Source: Nonomuraea coxensis DSM 45129 (lineage in GTDB: Bacteria > Actinomycetota > Actinomycetes > Streptosporangiales > Streptosporangiaceae). From it: DNA of 64,000 bases. The notes under the pieces are model-generated. The model was not told where the DNA came from. It made no database searches and saw only the letters and a list, made by a program, of their open reading frames with translations. Within the stretch, counting starts at the first letter, position 1. Each line of letters starts with the position of its first letter. The position numbers were made by a program, and so were the translations under genes. Shown here one piece after another: positions 8,545 to 16,716 of the stretch. The DNA lies in contig NZ_CP068985.1 of assembly GCF_019397265.1 (NCBI RefSeq), positions 8,464,501 to 8,528,500 on the forward strand, in the 5' to 3' direction.

Positions 8545-8639
8545 GAAAAGCCCCGAAGGGCTAATCGCTACGGGGCATTCTTGCTGTTCAAAGCTGGTGG
8601 TCAGGGGCAGGGTCGAACTGCCGACCTTCCGCTTTTCAG
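8545..8639. repeat. Partial copy of tRNA-Phe 3' half with terminator (old attachment site)
   Basis: Bases 8594-8639 are identical over 46 bp to 9518-9563, the 3' half of the tRNA-Phe gene from the anticodon loop through CCA. The preceding stem GCCCCG...CGGGGC copies the tRNA's terminator imperfectly. The 5' half of a tRNA is absent, so this is not a tRNA gene. The arrangement is a direct repeat left by integration of an element at the tRNA 3' end. Confidence 0.8.
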
Positions 8640-8747
8640 ATGGGGCGATCAGGGTGGTGGGCGCCTCGACCAAGCGCTGAGGGTGGCCGAGAGTTCCTTG
8701 AGCGTGATCTCGGTGGCCGACCCGCCGTCAAGGTTGGCCGTCGTCAC

Positions 8748-9155
8748 TCAGCGAGGAACCACCTGCGCACGGACGCCCGGAAGATGATCGGAGGCGGCCG
8801 ATGCGTCCATAGTGATCACTGTTCTCGCAGTGGCCGCGGCCGTCGCAGCGATCAGCAGGTCGTACGCTCCCCGAGACTTGCCCTCCCGTCGGACATGCGT
8901 CATGAGACGAGCGTGAACTCGGGCGACGTCCGTTGTGTACTCCTCCACGGGAATCAGCGCCAGTACCTCATCCACGAAGGCCTGCCGATTGGGTCGTCGG
9001 GCCGCGTCGGCCATCTCCACGCCGACGAGCAACTCGGCCACAGTGATCGCCGCAATGGCCACGTCATCGGCGTCATCGATCACGGCGTCCACGGACGCTT
9101 TGCCCCGCTCAGCGGCGATGAGCACGCCCGTGTCCAGGATCAGGCGTCGGGCCAC
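8748..9155 (-). CDS. vapC: PIN-domain ribonuclease toxin VapC
   Basis: A 135-residue PIN domain with the acidic quartet Asp8 (LILDTGVLI), Glu41 (TVAELLVG), Asp99 (AYDLLIAATA) and Asp117 (ITMDAS). These coordinate the metal ions that cleave RNA, commonly tRNA or the rRNA sarcin-ricin loop. The start at 9155 overlaps the antitoxin stop by 16 bases, the usual coupled layout. The pair sits between two copies of the tRNA-Phe 3' end, so it is probably cargo of a small integrated element. Confidence 0.88.
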   Translation of the reverse strand: MARRLILDTGVLIAAERGKASVDAVIDDADDVAIAAITVAELLVGVEMADAARRPNRQAFVDEVLALIPVEEYTTDVARVHARLMTHVRREGKSRGAYDLLIAATAAATARTVITMDASAASDHLPGVRAQVVPR

Positions 9156-9400
9156 GTGCTCCTCATCTCGTCGTCGATCGCCTCACGGGCCGCCGCGACA
9201 TCAGCCTCGAAGTCCGCGTCCAGTCTCCCCGCGCTTCTGGCCAGAAACGCCTTGACCATGCGCCCTGGCGCGGTGGGCGCGGGGCCGATCACGGCGATCT
9301 GCTTCCCTCCGCGAGTCACCACGATCGTCTCCCCGCGCTCGGCCTCATCGAGGACGGTCGCGAAGCTGCGAGACGCCTCAGTGGCAGTCATCACCTTCAT
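9140..9400 (-). CDS. vapB: Phd/YefM-type antitoxin (VapB role)
   Basis: An 86-residue antitoxin. The N-terminal Phd/YefM fold reads MTATEASRSFATVLDEAERG then IVVTRGGKQIAVIGP, a DNA-binding dimer motif. The C-terminal helix (DFEADVAAAREAIDDEM) would wrap the toxin. Its own start codon is preceded within a few bases by a palindrome at 9404-9418, as expected for autoregulation by the toxin-antitoxin complex. Confidence 0.85.
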   Translation of the reverse strand: MKVMTATEASRSFATVLDEAERGETIVVTRGGKQIAVIGPAPTAPGRMVKAFLARSAGRLDADFEADVAAAREAIDDEMRSTWPDA

Positions 9401-9403
9401 GGA

Positions 9404-9418
9404 ATCAGATTATCTGAT
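9404..9418. promoter_or_regulatory. Operator of the vapBC pair
   Basis: ATCAGATTATCTGAT has 6-bp arms (ATCAGA/TCTGAT) around a 3-base centre and lies three bases upstream of the antitoxin ATG. This spacing fits an autorepression site overlapping the ribosome binding region. Confidence 0.6.
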
Positions 9419-9469
9419 CCGGCCTCATCTGGATGGCCGTCCACCGCGCTTATTACGTCAATGGACACG

Positions 9470-9506
9470 AAAGAGCCCCGGAGCGATAACCGCTTCGGGG
9501 CTTTTT
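9470..9506 (-). terminator. Terminator after tRNA-Phe
   Basis: A hairpin with outer stem GCCCCG (9475-9480) / CGGGGC (9496-9501) and inner stem AGCG/CGCT around ATAAC. On the minus strand it is followed by CTCTTTC. On the plus strand a TTTTT run follows, so it may work in both directions. Confidence 0.75.
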
Positions 9507-9517
9507 GCTGTTCAAGA

Positions 9518-9563
9518 CTGGTGGTCAGGGGCAGGGTCGAACTGCCGACCTTCCGCTTTTCAG
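9518..9563. repeat. Attachment-site copy inside tRNA-Phe
   Basis: This 46-bp segment, the 3' half of tRNA-Phe, is repeated exactly at 8594-8639. The two copies bracket about 0.9 kb containing only the VapBC pair. Confidence 0.8.
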
Positions 9564-9595
9564 GCGGACGCTCGTACCAACTGAGCTACCTGACC
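9519..9595 (-). tRNA. tRNA-Phe (GAA)
   Basis: Cloverleaf read on the minus strand: acceptor stem GGTCAGG/CCTGACC, anticodon loop CTGAAAA giving anticodon GAA, T-arm GGCAG-TTCGACC-CTGCC, discriminator A and an encoded CCA. The 3' half also serves as an integration target. Confidence 0.95.
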
Positions 9596-9600
9596 CAGAG

Positions 9601-9675
9601 CGGTCCTGACGGGACTTGAACCCGCGACCTCCACCTTGACAGGGTGGCGAGCACTCCAAACTGCTCTACAGGACC
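9601..9675 (-). tRNA. tRNA-Asp (GTC)
   Basis: Acceptor stem GGTCCTG/CAGGACC, anticodon stem CCACC/GGTGG with loop CTGTCAA giving anticodon GTC, T-loop GTTCAAG, discriminator G. CCA is not encoded. It lies five bases upstream of tRNA-Phe, so the tRNAs are probably transcribed together. Confidence 0.95.
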
Positions 9676-9776
9676 TTGCTTGCCTTTCGGCGTTTCTTGC
9701 TGTTTGCGCTCGCTTAGCTTACCAGCTCTTCGGTGGTCTTCGACCGACCGTTTTGCTCGTGCGCCAGGCGCTCGCG

Positions 9777-9849
9777 TGCCCCCAACGGGATTCGAACCCG
9801 TGCCGCCGCCTTGAAAGGGCGGTGTCCTAGGCCGCTAGACGATGGGGGC
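9777..9849 (-). tRNA. tRNA-Glu (TTC)
   Basis: Acceptor stem GCCCCCA/TGGGGGC, anticodon stem CCGCC/GGCGG with loop CTTTCAA giving anticodon TTC, T-loop GTTCGAA, discriminator A. CCA is not encoded. It is the first gene of the Glu-Asp-Phe tRNA cluster and lies only two bases after the end of the metallophosphoesterase gene. Confidence 0.95.
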
Positions 9850-9851
9850 CG

Positions 9852-11411
9852 TTAGGTTTCCCTGTCGCCTTCCGTCGGAGACCTCTGAAGCATAGGGGAC
9901 GATTGCCCTTGATGCCAAAGTGGCGGTCCGGCGTCGGGTGACGGGGAGCCGGTGATCGTTCCCGTTGGCGACGGGGCGTTCGTGGGCTCCGGGGAAATCA
10001 TACGTTGTGGGTTGGGCTCCACGTGACGCTGGATGTACACCGACTGCTCCCCCAGCCCGCCGAGCGTGACGTCGTCCCAGGCCCGGAGGCGGCGGGTCTC
10101 CTTGTCGAAGTACAGGACCGACGCCTGGACGGGGGTGGGCTGGGCGTGTTCGAGCGCGCGGAGGCCGGCGCCGCCGGTGGAGCCCTGCGTCAGCATGCGG
10201 GTGCCGGTGGGGAGTTTGGTGGTACGGCGTTCGTGGGTGTGACCAGCGAGGATCATGGGGGCGGCCCCGGAGAAGCCCTCGCCGATGACCGGGTCGTGGA
10301 CGGCGATCAGGTCCGCCTTGCCGACCTTGTCCAGGTGTGCGCGGCCGAACTGCTTGAGCGCGGCCGGGTCGGAGTCCACGCTGACCGACTTGTCCGGCGT
10401 GAAGCGGGGGTCGCCGAGGCCGTAGATGGTCAGGCCGGCGACCTCGCGCGCCTGGCCGTCGAGGACGATCGCGTTCTTCTGCCGTTCGACGGCCTTCTGG
10501 GTGGTCATGGAGTCGTGGTTGCCCCTGACGTACACGTACGGGACGCCGAGGCGGCTGATCTCGTCCACGAACTTGTTCTCGGCCTTGGTGCCGTGGTCGG
10601 AGATGTCCCCGGTGTCCACGATCAGGTCGACCTTGAACTGGTCCTTGAGCGAGCGGATGACGTTCCAGGCGATGGGGTTGATGTGGATGTCGGAGACGTG
10701 CAGCACCCGGATGGATTTCGGGTCGGCGTCGTACAGCGGGAGGGTCGAGACCGTGTCGTAGAGCTTCGAGACGTTCGTGACGAGTTTGGTGAGCTGCGAC
10801 CGGTACGACTCGAACCGCGTCACGATCGACTCCGCGCTGCCCACCAGCGACGGCGCGGCGGCGACCAGCCCCGAGTAGCGCGGCTCCACGAGCGAGTTGG
10901 GGCGGAAGGTGAGGACGGCGACCACCCCCGTGCCCGCGAGCGCCACGGAGGCCGCCAGAAGGCCCATGAGGGCCACGCGCGGGCGCCTGAAGACCAGCAG
11001 GGCGGCCGCCAGCGCCCCCGCGCCCGCGCAGAGCAGCGAGCGGACGGCGAGGGCCCGTACGCCGTCCAGGAGGTCCTCCTCGATCACCTGGGGCAGGCGG
11101 TCGGCCAGGCGCGGGTCCTCGATGAAGGCCTTGGCACGTTCCTGGTCGATGTTCTCCAGCGTGATGCGCAGGCGCAGGGGGGCGTCGTGGGTGCGGAACG
11201 CGAGCGTCCCCAGGGGGCTCGCGTCCACCACGGTCTCGCCGTTCCAGGCCGGCCGGAGCGACATGGCGGTCTCGACCGGGCCGACCTCGGTGCGTACGGA
11301 GCCGCTGAGGAAGATGCCCAGCCATGCCCCGATCGCGGCCACGACGAGGACACCGGCCACGCGCGCGGCTCGTGAGCGGATGACAACGTTTGCGGTATGG
11401 ACGAACTTCAT
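9852..11411 (-). CDS. Membrane-anchored metallophosphoesterase
   Basis: A 519-residue protein. The N-terminal part has a membrane segment at about 18-36 and two more at about 123-166, with a ~85-residue extracytoplasmic region between. The calcineurin-like phosphoesterase domain follows with all dinuclear-metal motifs: Asp241 and His243 in VSDIHINP, VDTGDISDHG at 265-274, GNHD at 297-300, His372 in VHDPVIG and GHTH at 390-393. The last ~80 residues are Pro/Ser/Thr-rich and look disordered. The catalytic domain probably lies outside the membrane, and the substrate is unknown. It is transcribed divergently from the zincin gene at 11445. Confidence 0.88.
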   Translation of the reverse strand: MKFVHTANVVIRSRAARVAGVLVVAAIGAWLGIFLSGSVRTEVGPVETAMSLRPAWNGETVVDASPLGTLAFRTHDAPLRLRITLENIDQERAKAFIEDPRLADRLPQVIEEDLLDGVRALAVRSLLCAGAGALAAALLVFRRPRVALMGLLAASVALAGTGVVAVLTFRPNSLVEPRYSGLVAAAPSLVGSAESIVTRFESYRSQLTKLVTNVSKLYDTVSTLPLYDADPKSIRVLHVSDIHINPIAWNVIRSLKDQFKVDLIVDTGDISDHGTKAENKFVDEISRLGVPYVYVRGNHDSMTTQKAVERQKNAIVLDGQAREVAGLTIYGLGDPRFTPDKSVSVDSDPAALKQFGRAHLDKVGKADLIAVHDPVIGEGFSGAAPMILAGHTHERRTTKLPTGTRMLTQGSTGGAGLRALEHAQPTPVQASVLYFDKETRRLRAWDDVTLGGLGEQSVYIQRHVEPNPQRMISPEPTNAPSPTGTITGSPSPDAGPPLWHQGQSSPMLQRSPTEGDRET

Positions 11412-11444
11412 GCCGTTTCTTGCTTAGCTGACGGGCGGGGCAGA

Positions 11445-11795
11445 ATGGCAACTGTGATCGAGGTGTCGAGGGAGAAGTTCGAGCAGCTCGTGGCCGAGGC
11501 TTTGGACACGATCCCCGGCGACCTCGCGTCCGCGATGAGCAACGTCGTCGTGGTCGTCGTCGATGATCCGCCGGAGCCCCACCTGCTCGGCCTGTACACC
11601 GGTGTCCCCCTCACCGAACGCGGCGACTGGTACTCAGGAGTCTTGCCCGACCAGATCGAGATCTACCGCAACCCGATATGTGAGATTTGCCAGACCGAAG
11701 AAGACGTCGTCGACGAAGTGCGCATCACCGTCGTTCATGAGGTGGGCCACCACTTCGGCATCTCCGACGAGCGGCTGCACGAGCTGGGCTGGTAA
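11445..11795 (+). CDS. Small zincin-like metallopeptidase (MPP family)
   Basis: A 116-residue cytoplasmic protein with the zinc motif HEVGH at 98-102 (His98, Glu99, His102) followed by HFGISDERLHELG. This is the HExxHxxGxxD pattern of the one-domain metallopeptidase family common in actinobacteria. Start ATG 11445 is preferred over the ATG at 11397, which lies inside the divergent neighbour, because GGGCGGGGC precedes it and MATVIEVS fits the family. No secretion signal is present. Proteolytic activity of this family is inferred from the motif. Confidence 0.85.
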   Translation: MATVIEVSREKFEQLVAEALDTIPGDLASAMSNVVVVVVDDPPEPHLLGLYTGVPLTERGDWYSGVLPDQIEIYRNPICEICQTEEDVVDEVRITVVHEVGHHFGISDERLHELGW

Positions 11796-11920
11796 CCCTT
11801 TGCTTTTGGTTGGCTTCTTTGGGTTGCGGCTTGCCATGCCGATCAGGCACCTTAGGTGACGTAGCGAGCACGCAAAGCGAGCATCGAGAACGCATCGAGA
11901 GTCAGGCACAGCGGAGTCCA

Positions 11921-13231
11921 ATGGGGGCCATGCGGGCACGGCGGCCGCCAGGACGTCATCGACGGGGCGAGGCCGGCGCGGAAGGACAGCGAGCCACTTA
12001 CCGGGAAGTCATCGCCATCAGGGAGTTCCGGGCCCTGTGGTACGGCCAGGGCCTCTCGCTCCTCGGCGACCAGCTCGCGCAGGTGGCGCTGGCCGTGCTC
12101 GTCTACCACCGCACCCAGTCGGCGCTGGCCACGGCCGCGGTCTACGCCCTCACCTACCTGCCCTCGATCGTCGGCGGGCCGCTGCTGGCCGGGCTGGCCG
12201 ACCGGTTCGCCCGTCGCGGGGTGATGCTGGCCTGCGACCTCATCCGGTTCGCGCTGGTGGCGGCCATGGCGCTGCCGTTCATGCCGTTCTGGGCGTTGTG
12301 CGCGCTGGTGTTCCTCGTCGTGCTGCTGAGCGCGCCGTTCTCGGCCGCGCGGGCGGCGCTGCTGCCCGAGGTGCTCGACGGCGACACGTACGTCATCGGC
12401 TCCGCCCTCCAGAACATGACCAACCAGGCGGCGCAGATGCTCGGTTTCGCCGCGGGCGGAGCCATGATCGCCACCATGGGGCCCTACCGGGCGCTCGCCC
12501 TCGACGCCGCGACCTTCCTCGGCTCCGCGCTGATCCTGGCCTCCGGCGTACGCCGCCGCCCCGCCCCGCGCCCCGGCGACGGCTCCAAGCCGTCCATGTG
12601 GACGATGACCAGGGCCGGCGCGCGGCTCGTCTTCGGTACGCGAAATCTGCGGACGCTCGTACTGTTCGCCTGGTTGTGCGGCTTCTACGTGCTGCCCGAG
12701 GGCATCGCCGCGCCCTACGCGGACCGGCTGGCCGCGGGCGGCCCGCTGTCGGCGCCCGTCATCACCGGGCTGCTGATGGCCGCCATGCCCACCGGCACGG
12801 TGATCGGCGCGTTCCTTTTCAGCAGGTTCGTCACGCCGGCGCGGCGGCTGCGGCTCATGGGATGGCTGGCCGTGCTGAGCTGCGCGCCCCTGATCGTGAC
12901 CGCGCTGCGCCCGCCGCTGGCCGTCGTCCTGGGGGCGTGGGTCCTGTCGGGGATCGGCGGCGCCTACCAGCTCGCGGCCAATGCCGCCTTCGTCCAGGCC
13001 GTGCCCGCCGGACGTCGCGCTCAGGCGTTCGGGATCGTGCACTCCGGGCTCATGGCCGTCCAGGGAGCGGGGATTCTCGTCGGCGGGTACGCGGCGGAGA
13101 GACTCGGTCCGGAGCCGGTGGTCGCGCTGTCCGGCGTCGCCGGGGTGATCTGCGCGGCCGTACTGGCCCTGCTGTGGACCGAGTCCCGGGGCGACCGGGC
13201 CGCCCGGATGTCCGCCGAGGCCCCCGCCTGA
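11921..13231 (+). CDS. MFS transporter
   Basis: A 436-residue major facilitator protein with about 12 hydrophobic segments. It begins YREVIAIREFRALWYGQGLS, typical of the macrolide-efflux-like (MefA/DHA3) group. The loop 2-3 motif GLADRFARRGVM matches the conserved G-x-x-x-D-R-x-x-R-R signature. A cytoplasmic linker rich in Pro/Arg lies between the two six-helix halves. Start ATG 11921 is chosen for the GGAG six bases upstream; the ATG at 11930 is an alternative. Substrate unknown. Its stop codon directly abuts the stop of the convergent PspC gene. Confidence 0.85.
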   Translation: MGAMRARRPPGRHRRGEAGAEGQRATYREVIAIREFRALWYGQGLSLLGDQLAQVALAVLVYHRTQSALATAAVYALTYLPSIVGGPLLAGLADRFARRGVMLACDLIRFALVAAMALPFMPFWALCALVFLVVLLSAPFSAARAALLPEVLDGDTYVIGSALQNMTNQAAQMLGFAAGGAMIATMGPYRALALDAATFLGSALILASGVRRRPAPRPGDGSKPSMWTMTRAGARLVFGTRNLRTLVLFAWLCGFYVLPEGIAAPYADRLAAGGPLSAPVITGLLMAAMPTGTVIGAFLFSRFVTPARRLRLMGWLAVLSCAPLIVTALRPPLAVVLGAWVLSGIGGAYQLAANAAFVQAVPAGRRAQAFGIVHSGLMAVQGAGILVGGYAAERLGPEPVVALSGVAGVICAAVLALLWTESRGDRAARMSAEAPA

Positions 13232-13555
13232 TCACTGCTGCGGCGGCTTGTGCTCGCCGGTCCAGTCGGTCGTGCCGCGGTTGCGGCTCTGCTGCTTCTC
13301 GACGATCTGCTGGAGGATGGAGGTGTCGGTCTTCTCGTCCGGCATGAGGAGCCAGCCGATCGCGTAGACGCCGACGCCGAGGCCGCCGAACAGCGTCACG
13401 ACCGCCAGGGCGATCCTGATGAGGTTGGGGTCGACGCCCACGTACTCGCCGATGCCGGAGCAGACGCCGGCGACGATCCGGCCCCGGTCCGTCCTGCGGA
13501 GCTTCTTGACGTGGGTCTGGGGCGATTCGGTGCCGTACTCGTGGTGTTCGCTCAT
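13232..13555 (-). CDS. PspC-domain membrane protein
   Basis: A 107-residue protein with one PspC domain. The signature KKLRRTDRGRIVAGVCSGIG is followed by EYVGVDPNLIRIALAVVTL and a second hydrophobic stretch GVGVYAIGWLLMP. Short polar tails lie on both sides. Such proteins act in envelope-stress responses. It stands alone and ends flush against the convergent MFS gene with no space for a terminator between the two stops. Confidence 0.88.
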   Translation of the reverse strand: MSEHHEYGTESPQTHVKKLRRTDRGRIVAGVCSGIGEYVGVDPNLIRIALAVVTLFGGLGVGVYAIGWLLMPDEKTDTSILQQIVEKQQSRNRGTTDWTGEHKPPQQ

Positions 13556-13670
13556 GTCTCAAGACTGCCCCTGGGGGCGGTGTTAGCACATCAGGTTTGT
13601 CCCTGGTAGAACCCTGGTAGCCCCCTATGACCGCATGAGGCCCACCCGGCACCCGAGGAAGGGACCCGCC

Positions 13671-14825
13671 ATGGACGACCTGCTCCGGCTGGACGAGCGG
13701 CTCGACGCCGACCAGCGGCTCATCCGCGACACGGTCAGGTCGTTCGTCGCCGACCGGGTGCTGCCGCACGTGGGCGACTGGTTCGAGGAGGCCACCTTCC
13801 CCGCGCGCGAGCTCGCGCCGGAGCTCGGCGCGCTCGGGCTGCTCGGCATGCACCTCCAGGGGTACGGCTGCGCCGGCACCGACGCCGTCTCCTACGGCGT
13901 GGCCTGCCGGGAGCTGGAGGCGGGCGACTCCGGGCTGCGTTCGTTCGTGTCCGTCCAGGGATCGCTGGCGATGTTCCCCATCTGGCGGTACGGCTCCGAC
14001 GAGCAGAAAGAGGAGTGGCTGCCCCGGATGTCCGCCGGTGAGGCGATCGGCTGCTTCGGGCTCACCGAGCCGGACCACGGGTCCGACCCGGCCAACATGC
14101 GGACGTACGCGAAGAAGGACGGCTCCGACTGGATCCTCAACGGCTCCAAGATGTGGATCACGAACGGCTCGATCGCCGACGTGGCCGTCGTCTGGGCGCA
14201 GACGGACGAAGGCGTACGCGGCTTCGTCGTCCCGACGTCCACGCCCGGCTTCTCCGCCCCCGAGATCCACAGGAAGATGTCCCTGAGGGCGTCCGTCACC
14301 TCGTCCCTGTACTTCGACGACCTGCGCCTGCCCGCCTCCGCCGCGCTGCCCGGCGTCACCGGGCTCAAGGGGCCGCTGTCGTGCCTGTCCGAGGCCCGCT
14401 TCGGCATCGTGTGGGGCGTCGTCGGCGCCGCCCGCGCCTGCCTGGAGTCCGCCGTCGACTACGCCAAGACGCGCGTCCAGTTCGACAAGCCGATCGGGGC
14501 GTTCCAGCTCACCCAGGAGAAACTCGCCTGGATGTACGTCGGCCTCGCCCAGGCCCAGCTCACCGCCCTCCACCTCGGCACGCTCAAGGACGCCGGCGCC
14601 CTGCAGCCCCGGCAGATCAGCTTCGGCAAGCTGGCGAACGTACGGGCCGCCCTCGACATCGCCCGCCAGGCCCGCTCCATCCTGGGCGGCAACGGGATCA
14701 CCCTGGAGTACCCTGTGATCAGGCACATGAACAACCTGGAGAGTGTGCTGACCTACGAGGGGACGCAGGAGATCCACACGCTGGTGCTGGGTGAGGCGCT
14801 CACCGGCCTGGCCGCCTATCGGTGA
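13671..14825 (+). CDS. Acyl-CoA dehydrogenase, glutaryl-CoA dehydrogenase type
   Basis: A 384-residue FAD enzyme. The acyl-CoA dehydrogenase signatures CFGLTEPDHGSDPANM, KMWITNGSIADVAVVWA and ARSILGGNGITLEYPVIRHM are present. Glu363 in TYEGTQEIH is the catalytic base position of glutaryl-CoA dehydrogenases, and RFGIVWGVVGAA also fits that subgroup. It would convert glutaryl-CoA to crotonyl-CoA in lysine and tryptophan breakdown, although related short-branched dehydrogenases cannot be excluded. The ATG at 13671 has a strong GAGGAAGGGA site upstream. No partner genes are adjacent. Confidence 0.88.
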   Translation: MDDLLRLDERLDADQRLIRDTVRSFVADRVLPHVGDWFEEATFPARELAPELGALGLLGMHLQGYGCAGTDAVSYGVACRELEAGDSGLRSFVSVQGSLAMFPIWRYGSDEQKEEWLPRMSAGEAIGCFGLTEPDHGSDPANMRTYAKKDGSDWILNGSKMWITNGSIADVAVVWAQTDEGVRGFVVPTSTPGFSAPEIHRKMSLRASVTSSLYFDDLRLPASAALPGVTGLKGPLSCLSEARFGIVWGVVGAARACLESAVDYAKTRVQFDKPIGAFQLTQEKLAWMYVGLAQAQLTALHLGTLKDAGALQPRQISFGKLANVRAALDIARQARSILGGNGITLEYPVIRHMNNLESVLTYEGTQEIHTLVLGEALTGLAAYR

Positions 14826-14890
14826 CGGTTCGACCGGGTGCTGTGGGCGTCGCGGGCGGGGCTGTAGTCTCTGTACCCTTGCTGTTGCTA

Positions 14891-14966
14891 GGGGCGTTAG
14901 CTCAATTGGCAGAGCTGCGGACTTTTAATCCGTAGGTTCCGGGTTCGAGCCCCGGGCGCCCTACCA
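14891..14966 (+). tRNA. tRNA-Lys (TTT)
   Basis: Acceptor stem GGGGCGT pairs with GCGCCCT (two G-U pairs), D-arm GCTC/GAGC, anticodon loop CTTTTAA giving anticodon TTT, T-arm CCGGG-TTCGAGC-CCCGG, discriminator A and encoded CCA. Its 3' half is repeated at 45068-45113, marking it as the insertion target of the ~30-kb island. Confidence 0.96.
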
Positions 14967-14970
14967 CTCC
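14925..14970. repeat. attL: tRNA-Lys 3' end, left border of the island
   Basis: The segment from the anticodon loop to four bases past the CCA matches 45068-45113 at 45 of 46 positions (C/T difference at 14957/45100). It is a direct repeat with the same orientation as expected for tyrosine-integrase attachment sites. Confidence 0.85.
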
Positions 14971-15292
14971 ATACCCTTTCTGACCTGCGATTTCTCGGTT
15001 CTCGACCCTCTTCTGCGAGGCGCAGGTGGCCGAGTTCATGCTCGTCACATGCTCTTCGGCACGCGTCCGGCACATCGGCGGCCGGTCAGCAGGGCCGAAC
15101 CACCTTCGACGTTGGGGCGCCTGAACCCTGATATAAAGCCAACCCGACAGAACGCCCAACAGAAGGGCTGGGTGGAAGGGCGACCTGGCGAGGCACGGTC
15201 TGCTTGATCAAAGACACACCCAAACAGGGGCCAAGCCGCCCCGGGTTCACTCGCACAGCTTCGTTATGGGCGATCGTTTGAAGCTCCAGAGG
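14971..15292. other. Gene-free stretch next to attL
   Basis: No credible reading frame or RNA was seen. Open frames here run across the tRNA and are spurious. Confidence 0.5.
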
Positions 15293-16057
15293 TCATCCTC
15301 TTCCGACACCATGATCACGGCGTGAATTGTCGGATGCCTCCCGTGCTTGACCTTGGCCGTTATTTGGTCCCTGAGGCTGGTCTGCCTGGTCGCGCGCCTG
15401 CCCTGGAGGCTGTCGAGTCTGGCCAGGAGGTGCCTGGTCATGTGCCTGCCCCGGAGGCTGTCGAGTCTGGCCGAGGGGCCGCTTGGTCTGACCGGGTGGT
15501 GTGTGCGAAGGCCTCTGGTTTGAAGGCATATCGGCGGTGGCTTCCGGGGGTGACGGGCTTGTAGCGCGAGGTGCTGTCGCCTGGGGAGCCTGCGAGGTCG
15601 GCCTGCTAAAGGCTGTCTTGCGGGGCGTCGCAGGGGTGGTCGCGTTGGGTACGGCCGAGCGAGACTTGCGGGGAGTCGGCGTGGTGATCACCGAGGCGCG
15701 GGCGACAGCGGGTGAGACCGGTCTGGCCGCTGGCCGGCTTGGCGAGGCCGGAGTGGCGGGCGAGGCGGTGCGGTGAACGGGGAGCGCGGCTGCAGGCGGA
15801 GCCGTGCCGGCGCTGTCGTGAGGCGTGTCGAACAGGTCCAGGGAGCGGGGAAAGCCCGGAAGGCCGATCACAATGGCGGCCAAGGTCAGGGACAGAACGC
15901 CCGCTGACAGGGCAGTGATCTTCAGGAGCAATACGGGAAGGCGGCGGCGCGCGGGGGGCAGCGGAGGCGACTGCGCTGTCACGTGAGAAGGTGCTGTCCG
16001 GTCGATGCCATCGTGATCCCTTCTGTCGATCTCTGAGAATCGGCTCGATCTAGCCAC
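15293..16057 (-). CDS. Single-pass membrane protein with Pro/Gln-rich repeats
   Basis: A 254-residue protein. A short cytoplasmic N-terminus is followed by one membrane helix at about 43-67 (VLLLKITALSAGVLSLTLA). The rest is Pro/Thr/Ser/Ala-rich and looks disordered. Near the C-terminus a 16-residue unit (PPGQTRQPPGQAxDQA pattern) repeats, which matches a 42-bp DNA repeat at 15383-15472. The topology suggests an exported low-complexity tail, perhaps cell-wall spanning. It is the first gene inside the island and divergent from the RHS gene. No family was recognised. Confidence 0.5.
   Translation of the reverse strand: MARSSRFSEIDRRDHDGIDRTAPSHVTAQSPPLPPARRRLPVLLLKITALSAGVLSLTLAAIVIGLPGFPRSLDLFDTPHDSAGTAPPAAALPVHRTASPATPASPSRPAARPVSPAVARASVITTPTPRKSRSAVPNATTPATPRKTAFSRPTSQAPQATAPRATSPSPPEATADMPSNQRPSHTPPGQTKRPLGQTRQPPGQAHDQAPPGQTRQPPGQARDQADQPQGPNNGQGQAREASDNSRRDHGVGRG
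15383..15472. repeat. Tandem repeat within the Pro/Gln-rich gene
   Basis: Two 42-bp units (15383-15424 and 15431-15472) agree at 38 positions with a 48-bp period, which equals 16 codons and keeps the frame. It is an intragenic repeat prone to slippage, not a CRISPR. Confidence 0.7.
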
Positions 16058-16572
16058 GAGATGCCCGTGCTTGTCAAGGCGGCTGTCAACATTCGGACCT
16101 GCGTCCGCCCGCAGAGGGGAATTCGGCCGGGGAGACAGTGGCGACCAGGTACGGGATGCGGGTCAGGACGGTTGTGAGGCTTCCGGGGACGGATCGTGGC
16201 GGTGGGCCGGCGATGGAAGTGGCTCGGCGTCACGGTCGATGAGGCGACGTTGGTGCCATACCTGACCTTTCTCAGCGGCATGAGACCGAATTGATCTACA
16301 CATGGGATGCAGGCGCGCGTCAAGAGGGTCGGGCATGGCTGTGATCTGGTAATTCGTTCTGCCCGTTGGTTAGCTGTGAGGTTGCTGGGAGTCGGAGATT
16401 TTCGGCTGCATGTCGGGTTCTTCGGTGATCTGCAGTGTTTACGCACAGTCACGTTGACCGTAAGTCGGCAACGCGGTCCGCCTGCGGTGGATCACCGCAG
16501 CGGGAGGGCCTCTCGCAACGGGTGGGAGCGGGTGTTCGAAAGTTGGCCCCCATCACTCCGCGTGATTATTGA
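16058..16572. other. Non-coding stretch upstream of the truncated RHS gene
   Basis: No gene was supported. A short perfect hairpin (CTGCGGTG-gat-CACCGCAG, 16482-16500) is present. An in-frame TGA at 16570-16572 ends any upward extension of the RHS frame, and no signal-peptide coding sequence is visible before it. Confidence 0.5.
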
Positions 16573-16716
16573 CCAGATGCCCAGGCGCCGGCGGCGGGAA
16601 CGTCGTTCGCGTTCACCGTCAAGACCGGCGGCCTGACGGCGCAGGCACAGCCGGACGGATCAATCGCCTTCCTCGGGCAGGACGGAACGCCGGCGTTCAC
16701 GATCCCGAAGCCGTTC

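Noticed and set aside
8594..8639. Possible second tRNA-Phe gene
   Set aside because: Sequence after the anticodon loop diverges, so no 5' half exists. It is the integration-scar copy.
14902..15164. Minus-strand frame across tRNA-Lys containing PGLEPGTYGL, also seen at 44862-45164
   Set aside because: A familiar artefact of translating the T-arm of a tRNA. The match between the two places reflects the att repeat, not a protein.
15383..15472. Short direct repeats considered as a CRISPR
   Set aside because: Only two units, no spacer structure, and the period is a multiple of three inside a reading frame. No cas genes are in the window.
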